A DNA stretch of 64,000 nucleotides from Paramecium sonneborni (lineage: Eukaryota > Ciliophora > Oligohymenophorea > Peniculida > Parameciidae), in NCBI GenBank assembly GCA_905182985.1, contig CAJJDN010000011.1, forward strand, positions 455,886 to 519,885, in the 5' to 3' direction. Of this stretch, positions 41,519 to 52,981 are shown piece after piece; positions within the stretch are counted from its first letter, which is position 1, and each line of letters opens with the position of its first letter. Position numbers and translations under genes: made by a program. Below the pieces are notes generated by a model. That model worked only from the letters and a program-made list of their open reading frames with translations. It was not told the origin of the DNA and did not search any database.

Positions 41519-42164
41519 ATGTAATAATCAATTAATTTATGTTGGTGTCATATTTGCAAAAAATAATTTGAATAATCAGTTTCTACAGATCTTATGAAAT
41601 GTGCCTTTTGCTAATAAGAATTTTGTGAAATTATTGATCCTTCAAATGATCCTCGAGGTTTCGTTCCTTTTGGGGAAAATTCTTTACAGAATTAATCACA
41701 AACATAATCATAAACATAATAAAGACAACAACCATAAACTATTATTCATATTACTAGAAATTAAATTCCCATTAGATTTTAATAAAGAACAAATGTATTT
41801 GATAATCTTTTACAATTAATGTTTCCAAATACTCCATTTTAACCTCAATCAATAGAATAGCTTATTGAATTTATTAGTCGGAATGATCCCAATAGATATG
41901 GGTATAAATTATATTATATTAAGATCTCCTCCCGCATCTTAAAAAGCAATTGATGCACTCTAAAAAGTTAATTTATAATCGGAATGCTGTACTGTTTGTT
42001 AAGAAGAATATCAATTATAATAAGCCTTATAAATGCCTTGTAATCATCATTTTCATTCAGAATGCTTAATCCCTTGGCTAAAACAACATAATAGTTGTCC
42101 AGTATGCAGGTATGAATTAGAAACAGACGATGAAGACTACAATAAGAGAAAAAACTTTAAATGA
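41519..42164 (+). CDS. RING-H2 E3 ubiquitin ligase, RNF115/126-like
   Basis: About 207 residues; intron 41902-41923. An N-terminal zinc ribbon ([12 protein letters not shown] ... MKCAFCQQEFCEII) as in RNF126/BCA2 is followed by a Gln-rich linker and then a C-terminal RING-H2: [26 protein letters not shown] and [11 protein letters not shown] (C3H2C3). The two-zinc-module order and the [12 protein letters not shown] segment after the ribbon support the assignment. Soluble E3 with no membrane helix. It starts 26 bp after the trichocyst-type gene. Confidence 0.87.
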
Positions 42165-42392
42165 TTTATAATTATTAACAAAAATCATTTCTTCATTTTT
42201 TCAATTAAAGCATCCTTGTGAAACCTTTTTAAAAAATAGTGCCTTTATTTAATTTTACCATTACTAGGATTATTGCTAGTTTAATTCCTATTTCTACTTT
42301 TAAGAACTATTTTAGATTTATCGTATCAAAATATTAATATAAAAGCGCCTTGATACTAACATTTTTTTTAGTAAGCCATTTTGATTTAATTA

Positions 42393-43001
42393 TCATTATT
42401 TGTGATATTTGCAGACTATTAATTAGAAATTTTAAATCTAAAAGAAGATTTTCAAATGTAGATTTATTTTAAATAAAGTTCTAAAAATTTCTCTTTCATA
42501 TATTTTAAACAACTAAATCTACTTTTCTTATAGCTTATGGGTTATCAATTATTAAAATTACTGATTAATTTAGTATTTAATCAACTTAGTTATACTAATA
42601 TTTATTATATATCTCCTCCTTTAAGTCTTTTTATTTATTAATAATAAAATATATTATTTTATCTTCAAAGTTTAATATCCTTCATCTCTGCATTATTCTT
42701 TAATAATTAATTATTATTAGATACTTAAAATATCAGAATTAATCAATACCCAATAATATCTATTGGGATTATCTTCTGAATCATCAATTTCTTTTTTACA
42801 AACTAAGTTTTGCAGAACAGGAACCAATAAAAAAATAATCTTATATAGTCCTTAATCTAAATACTGGATTTAAACAAAAATCGAAATACTGTAAATTATT
42901 AATTTTTTCCAAATGATTCGAATAATTATTTAATCATCAATATATATTGATATTCTATATTGAAATATGGCTTAGATAAAATGGCTTTGTTTGAAAAGCA
43001 T
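42393..43001 (-). CDS. hypothetical 202-residue ORF
   Basis: TGA-free frame with ATG at 42999-43001: MLFKQSHFIQAIFQYRIS, and a more gene-like central part (VCKKEIDDSEDNPNRYYWVL, IIKEQCRDEGYQTLKIKQ). The C-terminal half is Ile/Lys/Gln-rich and less convincing. No domain recognised. In DNA this AT-rich a 200-codon frame can arise by chance, but an alternative frame over the same stretch also looks partly coding, so real exons may be shorter. Confidence 0.35.
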
Positions 43002-43640
43002 GATGAAATTTTTAATATCATATTCCCTCTCTCTATTTATAAAAACGCATTATTTATATTATAATTCATATTTAATTAAATAATTTTAGTTTTGGATGTA
43101 ATCAAGTTCCTCCAACTTATGTAACTGAATTAAATAAACTTTAAATCACTAAGGTAGTTGTATTTTAAAAGTATTTGTTAATTAATTTCTGGTGTAAATG
43201 TATTAATTTATACTTTTACCAAATTTATACCATACACTATATAATCTTGTATGAACTCTTTAATGTCAATTGTCAATTAATTTAATAAATTTGATTGTAC
43301 CAAGTTTAGATTTATTTTTCTAATTCTTTTAGTTTATTTGTTTTTAATTTGAAATAAATAAAAAATAAAATTAAAGAATCGAATCTTAAAATTCTAAAAA
43401 TTAGCTTAAAATTATCTTTCAACTCTTGTAAATAATTACAAAATGTGTTTTATATTTTAACAATAACTAATATATAATTTTTTTGCATAATAAATTATAT
43501 CCCTCCAATGTTGTAAATTTTGTTATTTTTAAGTTTAATTACCCAAAAGCCCTCTTTAAAAAGCTTAATTAAATAATGAAAATAAATTTTTTAAATTTGC
43601 AAAAAATAGTTATTACATTAATCTTTAATTTATTTATTTT
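43002..43640. other. intergenic, nothing recognised
   Basis: About 640 bp of AT-rich DNA between divergent genes. No ORF with domain content, no RNA gene recognised. Confidence 0.5.
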
Positions 43641-45305
43641 ATGAGTTAACATATAGCAAATCAATATTTTTAACATCCCATAAAAAATGAGCCAAATAGA
43701 AGGATAAAGACACTTTATTCCATGAATGATTCTAATTCATGTAGAATTAGAAAAGTTATCATTCCAAAAAATATAAGCATTGATAAAGAAACACTTTATG
43801 AACAATTACATTTAGAAAAATTGAAAACGAAACAATTACAATTAGAAAATCAATCATTATAAGGGATTTTACAATAGATTGGAAAAGAGATTGATATGAT
43901 GGATGAATCTGATTAAAGAAAGGTTATATAATAGAGTTTACTAAGAATCAAACAAAAAGATTAAGAAATATAATTGCTCAAAGAAAATACTTAATTCAAA
44001 GCATAATAAGATTTAAAAAAGTAGATTCAAGATTTAAAAAAAGAGCTTCTAAAATATTAGATTTTTTAGAAATTTGAGGGTGACTAAAATTAGATAGTTC
44101 AAGATAACATAAATTTATTAAATAAGATTGAGACCTAAAAATAATATATTGGTGAGTTAGAAAAAATTAGAGCTGATTATATTTAAGTTAAAGCTAAGCA
44201 TAATTAACTATAGTAAGTAATGAAATTAAAGGATTAATAAATATAAAGATATCGTGATAGAGATCCATTATCTGAAATGAATATGTTGAAACATCATAGT
44301 AAGAATGAAAATATTTTGGTTGATGAACTTTAAATGAAAATGGATGAAATATAGCATTTATAAACAAGACTTAATTAATATTAATAAATAATTCAAGAAA
44401 AATAAAACGCTATAACAGAATTAAATTATGATTATAAGTAAAAGATTTCACATCTAGAAGCAGAAAAAAAATAGATAAATGATAAATTTGATAAACTTTC
44501 GATTGATTATAATATATTATTGGAAAGGTAAAAATAAATTGATAAGTAATCTAATATTTATATAAATAGATATTTATAATAATTTTCAAAGAAGAAATTA
44601 TCAACACAAACTTTAATTTATGGAGAGGATTAACTTTTTTAATCCGCTACTTAAGTTATTATAACTCCATTGACATCTCCTCATCATGGTGATAATATTG
44701 TTGTTAAGCAAGTCAAAAAATAACAAATTGAATAAACCATATTAGAATTAAGACTATCATTAAGAAAAAAAAGAATTTCTCTTCAAGATGCAGAATTAGT
44801 ATTATTAAAAATTAATTATTCTAGATCTTATTTTCTTCAGAAGGTGAAATAGCCATTAATGATTTAGAAAAATAATTGAGATTAGATCCTTTTAATCTTA
44901 AAAATAGTACTTTGCTTGCTAGATATATGATTGAAGATTATACTGATAAGTATAAATTTTTAATTTATATCAAGAGATTTCGTTTATGATCCTGATTTAA
45001 AAGCACCTTAAGCAAAAGTTAAAAGTGTTTTTAGAAACCTTATGTAAAATTATAAGTTAAATTTCGACTAAAATATTTAAGATCTAGTCGAAACTAGCAT
45101 CAAACAAAATCTAATAGATTTTAGTGTTAAAAAATCTCTGAATATTCTAAATTTAGAAAATATCAATGAATGTATGATATCATAGGATATTTAATGGAAT
45201 TCTAAACATTCAGATTGTCTTTAATAATTGTATTATAACAAATACAATAAATATTTAAATTTTGAACTTAACAATCTATTAAAATTGTTTGATATAGCAT
45301 AATGA
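43641..45305 (+). CDS. coiled-coil protein with EF-hand-like C-terminal region
   Basis: About 520 residues starting MSQHIANQYFQHPIKN. Residues 40-330 are a near-continuous coiled coil (LHLEKLKTKQLQLENQSL, LRIKQKDQEIQLLKENTQ, LVDELQMKMDEIQHLQTRL). The C-terminal 190 residues are globular: RLSLRKKRISLQDAELILF, SSEGEIAINDLEKQLRLD, and LLARYMIEDYTDKDFVYD, an EF-hand-like helix pattern without a good Ca2+ loop. Introns near 44529-44570, 44799-44824 and 44949-44974. Possibly a cytoskeletal linker. Its stop is only 25 bp from the convergent methyltransferase stop. Confidence 0.65.
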
Positions 45306-45330
45306 ATCAATAAATATATTACAATTTATA

Positions 45331-46321
45331 TCAATCTTTAAAATATCTACCCTAAACCCAAACTCTGTACATTTTGACTTTAGTTTTTCTATTTTCTATA
45401 TATCTATAATGAGCTTTAATATCCAATTATTTAAATCCAGCTGTTGTAAATAATGATGTGACTTCCTATAATATAATAAAAAAAACTTACTTAATTACTA
45501 AAATAATAAACTCTTACACCATCATGTTTAACATAAAAATTATCTTTTAATTTTCTATTTTTTTTTTTTGATAAATTTATTTGTCCAAAATCATATTATC
45601 CATAATCTCTAAAATAAAGAACACTACCAGGTTTCATCCATTCATATATTTTTCTAACAACCATTAAATGATTTTCTGGAGATATTGCTGATAATACAAA
45701 AATTAATGTTCCTAAATCAGGTCTTTCAAAATCAGGTAATGGATCTAAAACTAAATCACAAACGCAAGCTTAGAATACATTTTCATCATATAATTCATTT
45801 GCTTTTAAAACATCAATTGCTCTTTTACTAAAATCAAAACCATAAACTTTTTTAAAGAATGTATAGTTTTTTTTTAAAGGAAATAAAGCATTTCCAACAC
45901 CACATCCCATTTCACATATAATAAATAATTTTGTTTCATCTTTTTAATGACTTTCTTTAAAATTGTTTAATTCAGGTATTTCCCTTTCCAAATAATGTCT
46001 GTCTTTAAAAAAATTGTTTTAGTGATGTCTATAAAATTTATCCCAAATTTTAGATGCTTCTTTTTCATATTTTTCATATTTATCTTAAGGTAATGTAGTT
46101 GTATCTTAATTTATTACTTACTCTGCCTATTATTTTATATCTTCATTAAACTCGTAGTAAATCAAAGGCATTACAGGTTTATTGTATAAGTTTAACCCAT
46201 TGTCAGTTTCATATAATAATTTCTAAACTCTTTATTCAAAATTTTCATCTACTTCTCCTTCTTAAATTATTTCCTCACCATCTGAATCTTCTATTTTTTG
46301 TTTTTTTTATATGGGATCCAT
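45331..46321 (-). CDS. tRNA N3-methylcytidine methyltransferase, METTL2/6/8 type
   Basis: SAM-dependent class I methyltransferase of about 320 residues. It starts MDPIQKKQKIEDSDGEE. Family landmarks: KYEKEASKIWDKFYRHHQ, FFKDRHYLEREIPEL, SAM motif I ICEMGCGVGNALFPL, VYGFDFSKRAIDVLK, VCDLVLDPLPDF, GTLIFVLSAISPENH, KPGSVLYFRDYGQYD and FYVKHDGVRVYYFSN. The 25-nt intron 45466-45490 links this to EVTSLFTTAGF and the C-terminal KMYRVWVQGRYF. The METTL2 type modifies C32 of Thr/Arg tRNAs and METTL6 those of Ser; the sequence alone does not separate them. No mitochondrial leader is obvious. Confidence 0.92.
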
Positions 46322-46463
46322 AATTCTTTCACTATTAAAAATAATTAATAAAATTATTTTACACATATTAATATTCATATGCTGATTACTCTTATTTATA
46401 TAAAAATTAATACAGAAACTTATAATTAAAGATAAATAATATTTCTTTAATACATACAATAAT

Positions 46464-47928
46464 TCATAATTCTATTAGAAATTTACAAATAGGACAATTT
46501 TTGGATCTTTTTAACCATCCTTATAAGCAATCCACATGAAATAAATGTGAACATGGTAATTATTTATCTGTTGTAAATGTTTCCTAAGTAAAGGATTCCT
46601 AACATATTACACAAATATCAATTGTATTATCTTCTACTTATATCTAAAAATTTTGATAAAGTTTTTGATTTATTTAATCTTCTGTGTAACCATGATCTTC
46701 ATTTATTAATAAATTTGAAAAATATTAGTAAATTTATTCTTAGTTCATTTGATTTACATCATAATCTGAGTATTTTTTATTTACATCAAAATTAGGCAAA
46801 CCTTTACCAGAAATCTAAATTTGATCATCCTAAAATCTATTTAGGAACAAAGATTAAAATTAGTAATTTTAAGGAGCTGGTTAAATATTAAATTGATTTT
46901 AAGGAACAGAGAATTAATGTATACTATTATTTGATTTATTAAATTAAACATAATTATTATTATTTACTGTTTATGTCTAGAATAAAGATGTTTAAAATTT
47001 ATTATGGTATGGAAATTGCTAATTATTTTACTCAATTTTTTATTATTATTGTTAAAATTATTATTATTAGGACTGTTATTTTTATGTTTGATTTTACTCT
47101 AAATTCTTTTTTTAATTAAAAATGATATTTTGAGTTGAATTATTCATTTATGAAGATTTTTATGGAAACTATGGTTTTTCAAAATTATTTTAAAATTAAA
47201 TTTTCATACTAAAATCTTTTTGATTTGGGTTTTGTGTTTACTAAATTTACTCTTAATTTTCCAATTAATTTTTAAAAGTCAATAATTTTCCTTCTTATTA
47301 TTACTAGTTATTTATATTCTAATTAAATATTTATTCATTATTAAATTAAGAAAAATTTTTATTTTATTATTAATAATTTAATAGAATTTAGTTTTTGTAT
47401 TCATTTTTTTAAGAGAATTAGATCTGTGGTAATCTTTAAAATTGAAATTGTTCTTACTTAGTTTGCTCATTAGATTATTTGGAATCTTCCTCAAATTTAT
47501 TGAATTCCTTTAACTTAATTTCTAAATTTTATCCCTATTAGTTGAATGATTTTACAGGTATTTAATTGCCATTTCTCTAATTAATTTAGAATTGTGGCTT
47601 TTAAATAATTTGCAAAGGCTATTAAATATTTTCTCCTTCCTTATTTAAATTTCCCTGTTAATTATTCATAGTTATAAATTAAACTTGAGGTGTAGAATTT
47701 TGATTCATACCATTAAAATTAAATTAAGATTTATATAATTTATTAGTTTTATTTGAAGCTATTTTGTTTTATATATTTTTATTCCAAAACAAATTTTCCT
47801 AAATTATTTTTTCAAATACTTACATTTTTATTTAATTGACAATTTGCCAAATGAATTTATTCAAATGATTTTTATACATAAACTTTACAAATTTCACAAA
47901 TATAAGATTCTTTAAAATCCAATTCCAT
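46464..47928 (-). CDS. RING-H2 protein with N-terminal zinc-finger and Gln/Asn-rich middle
   Basis: Starts MELDFKESYICEICKVYVQK with a C-x2-C...H-x3-C finger (YICEICKVY ... QIHLANC). A long Gln/Asn-rich disordered segment covers about 46900-47800 with several frame changes needing short introns. The C-terminus is a RING-H2: ICVICQESFTQETF, LPCSHLFHVDCLQGWLKR and SKNCPICKFLIEL, directly before TGA. The order (finger, low-complexity, terminal RING) suits an E3 ubiquitin ligase. It is not similar enough to the RNF126-like gene at 41.5 kb to be a recent copy. Confidence 0.75.
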
Positions 47929-48191
47929 CTTGTATTTTTGAGGTATTTGATATTAAAATTAATAGATAATTAGTATTTAATCTCTAAAATTTTTTTTAAA
48001 TTTAAGTAATTCTATCATCTATATATATAATAATATTTTTATTCCAAATACTTGTTTATTTGAAGAAATGTAATTTTTATATATTAAGAATCTATTATTT
48101 ACCAGTATTCTAAATTCAACAAATAGATTGTTAAATTGAAAATAATTTTTAGAATTTAGAATTTTTTTTTAGATAATTAATAATAATAGAT

Positions 48192-48699
48192 ATGTATAGT
48201 AATAATTACTTAAATACAAGTTTATGCTATTTTTGTAATAATTCATTAAGTTTATTGCCATTTTAATATTTTTATTAAGTAACCTTTGATAATAAAATAG
48301 AATATTACTGAAATATTGCCTAGTAGTTTTGATAAAAATGGAAATTTTTTAGATGAACCGATAAGAATCAATAGAGATATAATTAATAAAGATTTGGAAT
48401 TCAAATTGATGAGACACAGGTAAAAACAAATAACAAATAAATTAAATCTAATATATAAAAAAACAAAACCAGTAGGATTTAAATAAGTTTAAACCGAGAG
48501 GGAAGATCGATGGTATCAGGAAAATAAAAAATAAATTAAATACTAATAACTTAAAAAATTTTATATGCATTTATTTTTTCAGAAGAATAAACAATGTTTT
48601 AAGAACATAAAACCTTAAAACATTTAAAAAATCATCATATCTCAAGCTAATTTTAAAATTCAATAATTTGATAAGAAAAAAATTATTACAATATTTTGA
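48192..48699 (+). CDS. hypothetical 161-residue protein
   Basis: Starts MYSNNYLNTSLCYFCNNS; the 22-nt intron 48279-48300 gives a continuous frame (NITEILPSSFDKNGNFLDEP, then RDIINKDLEFKLMRHR). The distal part is Lys/Gln/Ile-rich (KPVGFKQVQTEREDRWYQ). The segment FLDEPIRINRDIINKDLEFK looks genuinely coding. Its 3' end overlaps the start of the next frame (48594), so the two may be parts of one gene. Confidence 0.45.
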
Positions 48700-49538
48700 G
48701 TACAGATGAAAAAAAAGAAGCTATTGAAGCATTAGCAGCTAATCCTTCAGATGAAAACTTTGAAATTCAGAGTCATAAATATAATACTACTATAAGAAAT
48801 TTAAAAAGATGGTTTAATTAAGGATATGTGAGAAAATCAGGATGTGGAAGAAAAAGAGTTAATCCTTAAGCTGTTGCAGAACTTGAAAAATGGATCTTAT
48901 GTGAAACAAAAAAAGAAGGGAAGAAGATTACCAGAGATTAAATAAAATCTAAAGCTTTAGAAATCTTCAATAGTGATACATTCAAAGCATCAAAAATGTG
49001 GATGGATAAATTTCTTTCAGAATATGATATTAAATTTAAAGTTCAAACTATTTTGTAGGAATAAGGATGCTTATCTAAATTATAAGAAGTCAAATTTAAA
49101 TAGGAGTAATAATCAAGAAGAGAAAAGGAATCTGAAAGCTTGGAAACAAAACGATTAATTAAAAAAGAATCATAGGAATAAATTAAAACTGATTTAAATG
49201 TAAAATAAGTATTTGAAGAAAAAGTTTATGTGGAAGATTTCTTTTTAGATTAAGTTCCAGCTAATTATTTTTCTGATTCTTATGAAATCTAAAGTGGATA
49301 AAACTAAGTTGAATTATAATAATTTTCTGAATAATTTATTCCAAAGTTAGAATTTCTAGGAGACAACTATGAAGATATATTTGCAGGATACAAATATGAA
49401 TACCTGTTAGTTGAGAGAGCTTTAAGATTGTATTTAAGTTTAAAGATATATATAATTTATTAACAAGAAATGGATTTTTCTTTTAATAAAATTTTTATCC
49501 AAGAAATAGAAGTTTCAAAATAGTATTAATTTAGTTGA
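48594..49538 (+). pseudogene. CENP-B-type HTH protein with an in-frame TGA (domesticated transposase relic?)
   Basis: A 315-codon frame with one internal TGA at 48669-48671. After it comes a homeodomain-like/CENP-B N-terminal HTH (DEKKEAIEALAANPS, NTTIRNLKRWFNQGYVRK, SGCGRKRVNPQAVAELEKWI) and a second HTH (KITRDQIKSKALEIF, FKASKMWMDKFLSEYDIKF). These are the paired DNA-binding helices of CENP-B and of Tigger/pogo transposases. No DDE catalytic domain follows; instead a Lys/Glu/Gln-rich tail runs to TGA. A promoterless remnant, a missed intron or an upstream exon could each explain the TGA. The frame before it (MFQEHKTLKHLKNHH) looks coding. Confidence 0.55.
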
Positions 49539-49942
49539 TTTAGAATTTTGGGGTTCAAAATCTAATAATTAATTTGCATTATCCATATAATTAATAATGA
49601 GCATATAAATTTAGTATTGTTATTGAAAGATTCAAACTTGATGTTTAAGATTTTTTTACTTTTATTAAGTCAATAATCAATGGGCATCATATAAAAACTT
49701 TATATATTGAACCTTCATTTATTTTATTTAAAGATTTAATCTAAGTTTTCTTATAGAAAATCAATTAAATAAAATTATTTATAATATGGACTAGATTTTA
49801 AATAAAATTATAAGATGGATAAAATAAAATTATAAATTGAAAATAGACCATAATTTTCTAAGATAAATTTGATGTTAATTGTTTAAATAATTAATTATAA
49901 TAAAGAGAATAAAATAATATTAAAAAAATATTAAATATGGGT
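49539..49942. other. intergenic, nothing recognised
   Basis: About 400 bp of A/T-rich DNA between convergent genes. No domain-bearing frame or RNA seen. Confidence 0.5.
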
Positions 49943-50759
49943 TCAAGAAATATTATTTTTCATTAATTGATAAAATTATCTTAATTATTTTATCTTAGAC
50001 TATTATAGCTCTATTTCTTTATTATCAAAATGCAAAGGTGTGTATCTAAACCGATATTCTGTTGACATTCTCTCTGTTAAATAGGCTTTATCAAACAACT
50101 CTTATGGAACTTTTTTTTTTTATAAATTTATATTTAAGAATTCCAATTTAGGAATTTTAGTTGTCTACGAACATTCTGTTTTTACTATTTTAATTAATCT
50201 GCTTGTTTCTTATTACAGACTCATTTTAACAAACATAGGTTATTTTTTAATTTAAATATCTTTTGGTTAATAATACCCAATAGGAGGAATAGTATTCATA
50301 CTTAGATTTTTTCCTAATTTTGGAGAATTATTTAATTAAGTGTTAGCTCTATGTTAAACAAAACCATCATTTAATTATAATTTTTAGTTTAATAATTGAA
50401 GAGGTTTCTGTTCAACAAATTCAGTCTGAATATTCAAGTTGAATTTTTTTTCTAATCTAGAAACATTAGTTAAATTAGCCCATACAGAATTATGATTAAT
50501 TGTGTATACATCTTTTAAAAAATTAAGTTTTGATTTAGTATGTACGCTTTTACTAATTATAATGTTCTTTTGTTTTAATTAATATATTTCTTACATTTTT
50601 ATTAGATTTCCTTTTAATTACTTATTTATCTGAATCATTTCGTTTGTGAATAGTTTGTAGTTTACCTAAAGAATCTCTTTCTTTAATGAAAGGTACAAAC
50701 GGTTATAAAGTTGAAAGAGATTGCACTTCTTTTTCTTATAATAATCTTAATTTATTCAT
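49943..50759 (-). CDS. hypothetical basic 262-residue protein
   Basis: Two exons with one 28-nt intron near 50545-50572. The start MNKLRLLQEKEVQSLSTLQP leads into a Lys/Gln/Asn-rich protein with many short proline motifs (GKNLSMNTIPPIGYYQPKD, CSQTTKIPKLEFLNI) and a C-terminal segment KVPQELFDKAYLTERMSTEY. Total coding length is an exact multiple of three. No known domain; the pattern recalls microtubule- or flagellum-associated short-linear-motif proteins. Confidence 0.6.
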
Positions 50760-50912
50760 CAATATTTAATGTGTTGATATATAATAATCGAAACTCTTTT
50801 TAATTAAATATTTCTATTATGAAAATCTAAAATTACTTAGATTAATAAATATTCCGAATAAAAGGTAAAAAATTGAGAAATAATATAGAATAAAAATTAT
50901 GAATAAGAAGAA

Positions 50913-51671
50913 TCAATCATAAACATAAACTTTTCTTTTTTACGATCTTAATTATCTAGTAGATGATTTTTTATCTTCTTATTATTATAGATCAGAATCT
51001 TCCTTGACTCTTGGAATTCCATTCCTTCTTGTCGAAATGATACTTTAACTTCTACTTGTTTCATATTAAGTAACTGATTTACTAGCATATAAGGATAAAT
51101 ATTCATTTTCTTCATTATAATTATTAAAGATCTTTTCATCTTATATTAATTTTGATTTTTCTATACAATCTAAATAGATTAGATTAGGAAGTAAATCAAA
51201 TATATGATTTCTCATTTAAACATATTCAGATTCTTCTTTTGGTATTGTTGAATCATCATCATCTAATGAAAATATATTGCCTATTAAACTTAATTGTTTC
51301 AAAGCAAACATTTATTAGAGATGCTATAATGAAGTAGATCCAGGATATATTTTTATTTGATTATTAATTAAGGATAATGAAAGTAATTTATCTTTATAAT
51401 ATCCTATACATTTTAGTTGTTCTCCTTTTAAATAATTATTATCTAATGTTAATCTTTTTAAACTATCTATTAAAGGCAAATGAATTAAAGATTTTATTTA
51501 ACATCCATTTATACCCAAATATATCAATGATTATAATTTCTCCAATTATAAGGAAGTTTAAGCATCTAATATAAATGTAGGACAATTTTCTAAGATTAGT
51601 TCAAAAATCTGATATTCTTCATTTAATTTTATGTATGATATTATTTCTATTGGTTTTCTTTCTTGCTCCAT
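50913..51671 (-). CDS. leucine-rich repeat protein, ANP32-like
   Basis: Intronless or nearly so, about 250 residues from MEQERKPIEIISYIKLNEEY. LRRs: LILENCPTFILDAQTS, LIYLGINGCQIKSLIHLPL, SLKRLTLDNNYLKGEQLKC and LLSLSLINNQIKIYPG. An LRR cap resembles ANP32/U2A' proteins (MRNHIFDLLPNLIYLDCIE). Unlike animal ANP32 the tail is not acidic but mixed Gln/Arg/Lys (QQEDKKSSTRQLRSQKRK), a possible nuclear localisation signal. It could be a nuclear or flagellar LRR protein. Confidence 0.7.
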
Positions 51672-51965
51672 TTCATATTCATCAGATTGATAGTACTTAA
51701 ATAAAGTTTAGACTTATTTCTATTTTTTCATTTAATTACTATGAATATACTATTCTTCCTTGAAATTAACAAAACTTTATAAGGATTTTTTGAAACTTTA
51801 TTTTTTTTCAAACATTCAAAGGTTTCATATATTTTGAGGAAAGATGAATATGAATAATATTTCAAGTTTTATATATTTAATAATATTAATGGCTGAATAT
51901 TCTAACTCATTTTCAAAATAATTTAGAGAAGATTAAGAAGAATTTTTGAATATTGCCATTAAAAA

Positions 51966-52949
51966 ATGGAAATTTCATAAGAATTTTAAAAGAAACCTGA
52001 TAATATTTAGTATAATTGGTATGAATTTTGTAACATAGGAATATTTTTATTGGTTTTCGCAATAATATTTTTAGTTTACAATTTACAAATAGTAGAAAAA
52101 GATGTATATTATGGATCATAATGTACAAAAAATGAATTAAATTGTGAAATATAAATAGAAATATCAAGTGATATGACAGCACCAATATTTGTATATTATC
52201 AACTGGAAAATTTTTATAGAAGAAATAGAAATTATTTCAAATCAAAATCTGTTGAATAATTAAAAGGAAATGTAGATGCTGATCTTTCTAATTGTGGAGA
52301 TTATTAAACTAATTCTGAAATGGGTAGTACTGTTTTATAAATAAAAATACAGTTAAAGTACAATCTTATGATGGAAGTACATTAAAAAAGAGTGAAAATG
52401 CCTTTCCTTGTGGTGAAATAGCTTATACTTATTTTACTGATACATTTAAATTAAAAAGTTCGAAAGGAGAATTAATTAATATAGATGAAAGTGATATAGC
52501 TTGGGAAAGTGATAGAGAATATAATTTTAAAAATCCAGAAGGATGGGAAAAGTTTGCTTGGACTAATATAGAAGATGGTAAAATGTTTAAATTGAACTAA
52601 AGAACATTTTATGGTTTGGATGAGAACAGCAGGTTAGGGAAGATTAAAAAAATTATGGGGAAGAATTAAAAATGATTTAGTAAAAGGATAATATACATTA
52701 ATTGTTAATAATAGTAATAATTACTTTAATTAATTTATTAGCTTATGATGAATAATTATATTCATCTGATATGGTTAAAAGTTTCTTTATGACAACTACA
52801 ACAATATTTGGATAAAAAAATATGGTTAAATTGATATTTTATAATAGGTTCTTGTTGGATCATATTTTGCTGGAGCTTTTATATGTTTATGTTCAATTAT
52901 TGTGCTTGTTGTTATTTACTTTAGAGATAAAAGAAGAAAAATTATTTGA
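51966..52949 (+). CDS. CDC50: CDC50/LEM3 family, beta subunit of P4-ATPase flippases
   Basis: About 290 residues. It starts MEISQEFQKKPDNIQYNWYE, and helix 1 is FCNIGIFLLVFAIIFLVYN. The ectodomain shows family signatures: MTAPIFVYYQLENFYRRNRN, then YFKSKSVEQLKG (like the NHRRYVKSR motif), AFPCGEIAYTYFTDTF (APCG block) and EHFMVWMRTAGLGRLKKLWG. Helix 2 is VGSYFAGAFICLCSIIVLVV, followed by a basic tail. Four introns (one is 52324-52352) fall where the frame demands. It escorts P4-ATPases out of the ER and is needed for lipid flipping. A longer upstream frame (51843-) is not in phase with it. Confidence 0.92.
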
Positions 52950-52981
52950 TTATTTAATTTATTAATTTATAACAAACATAT

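Noticed and set aside
51843..52010. Upstream frame starting MNMNNISSFIYLIILMAEYS as the CDC50 N-terminus
   Set aside because: It is out of phase with helix 1 of CDC50. The ATG at 51966 is in phase and gives the expected cytosolic leader.
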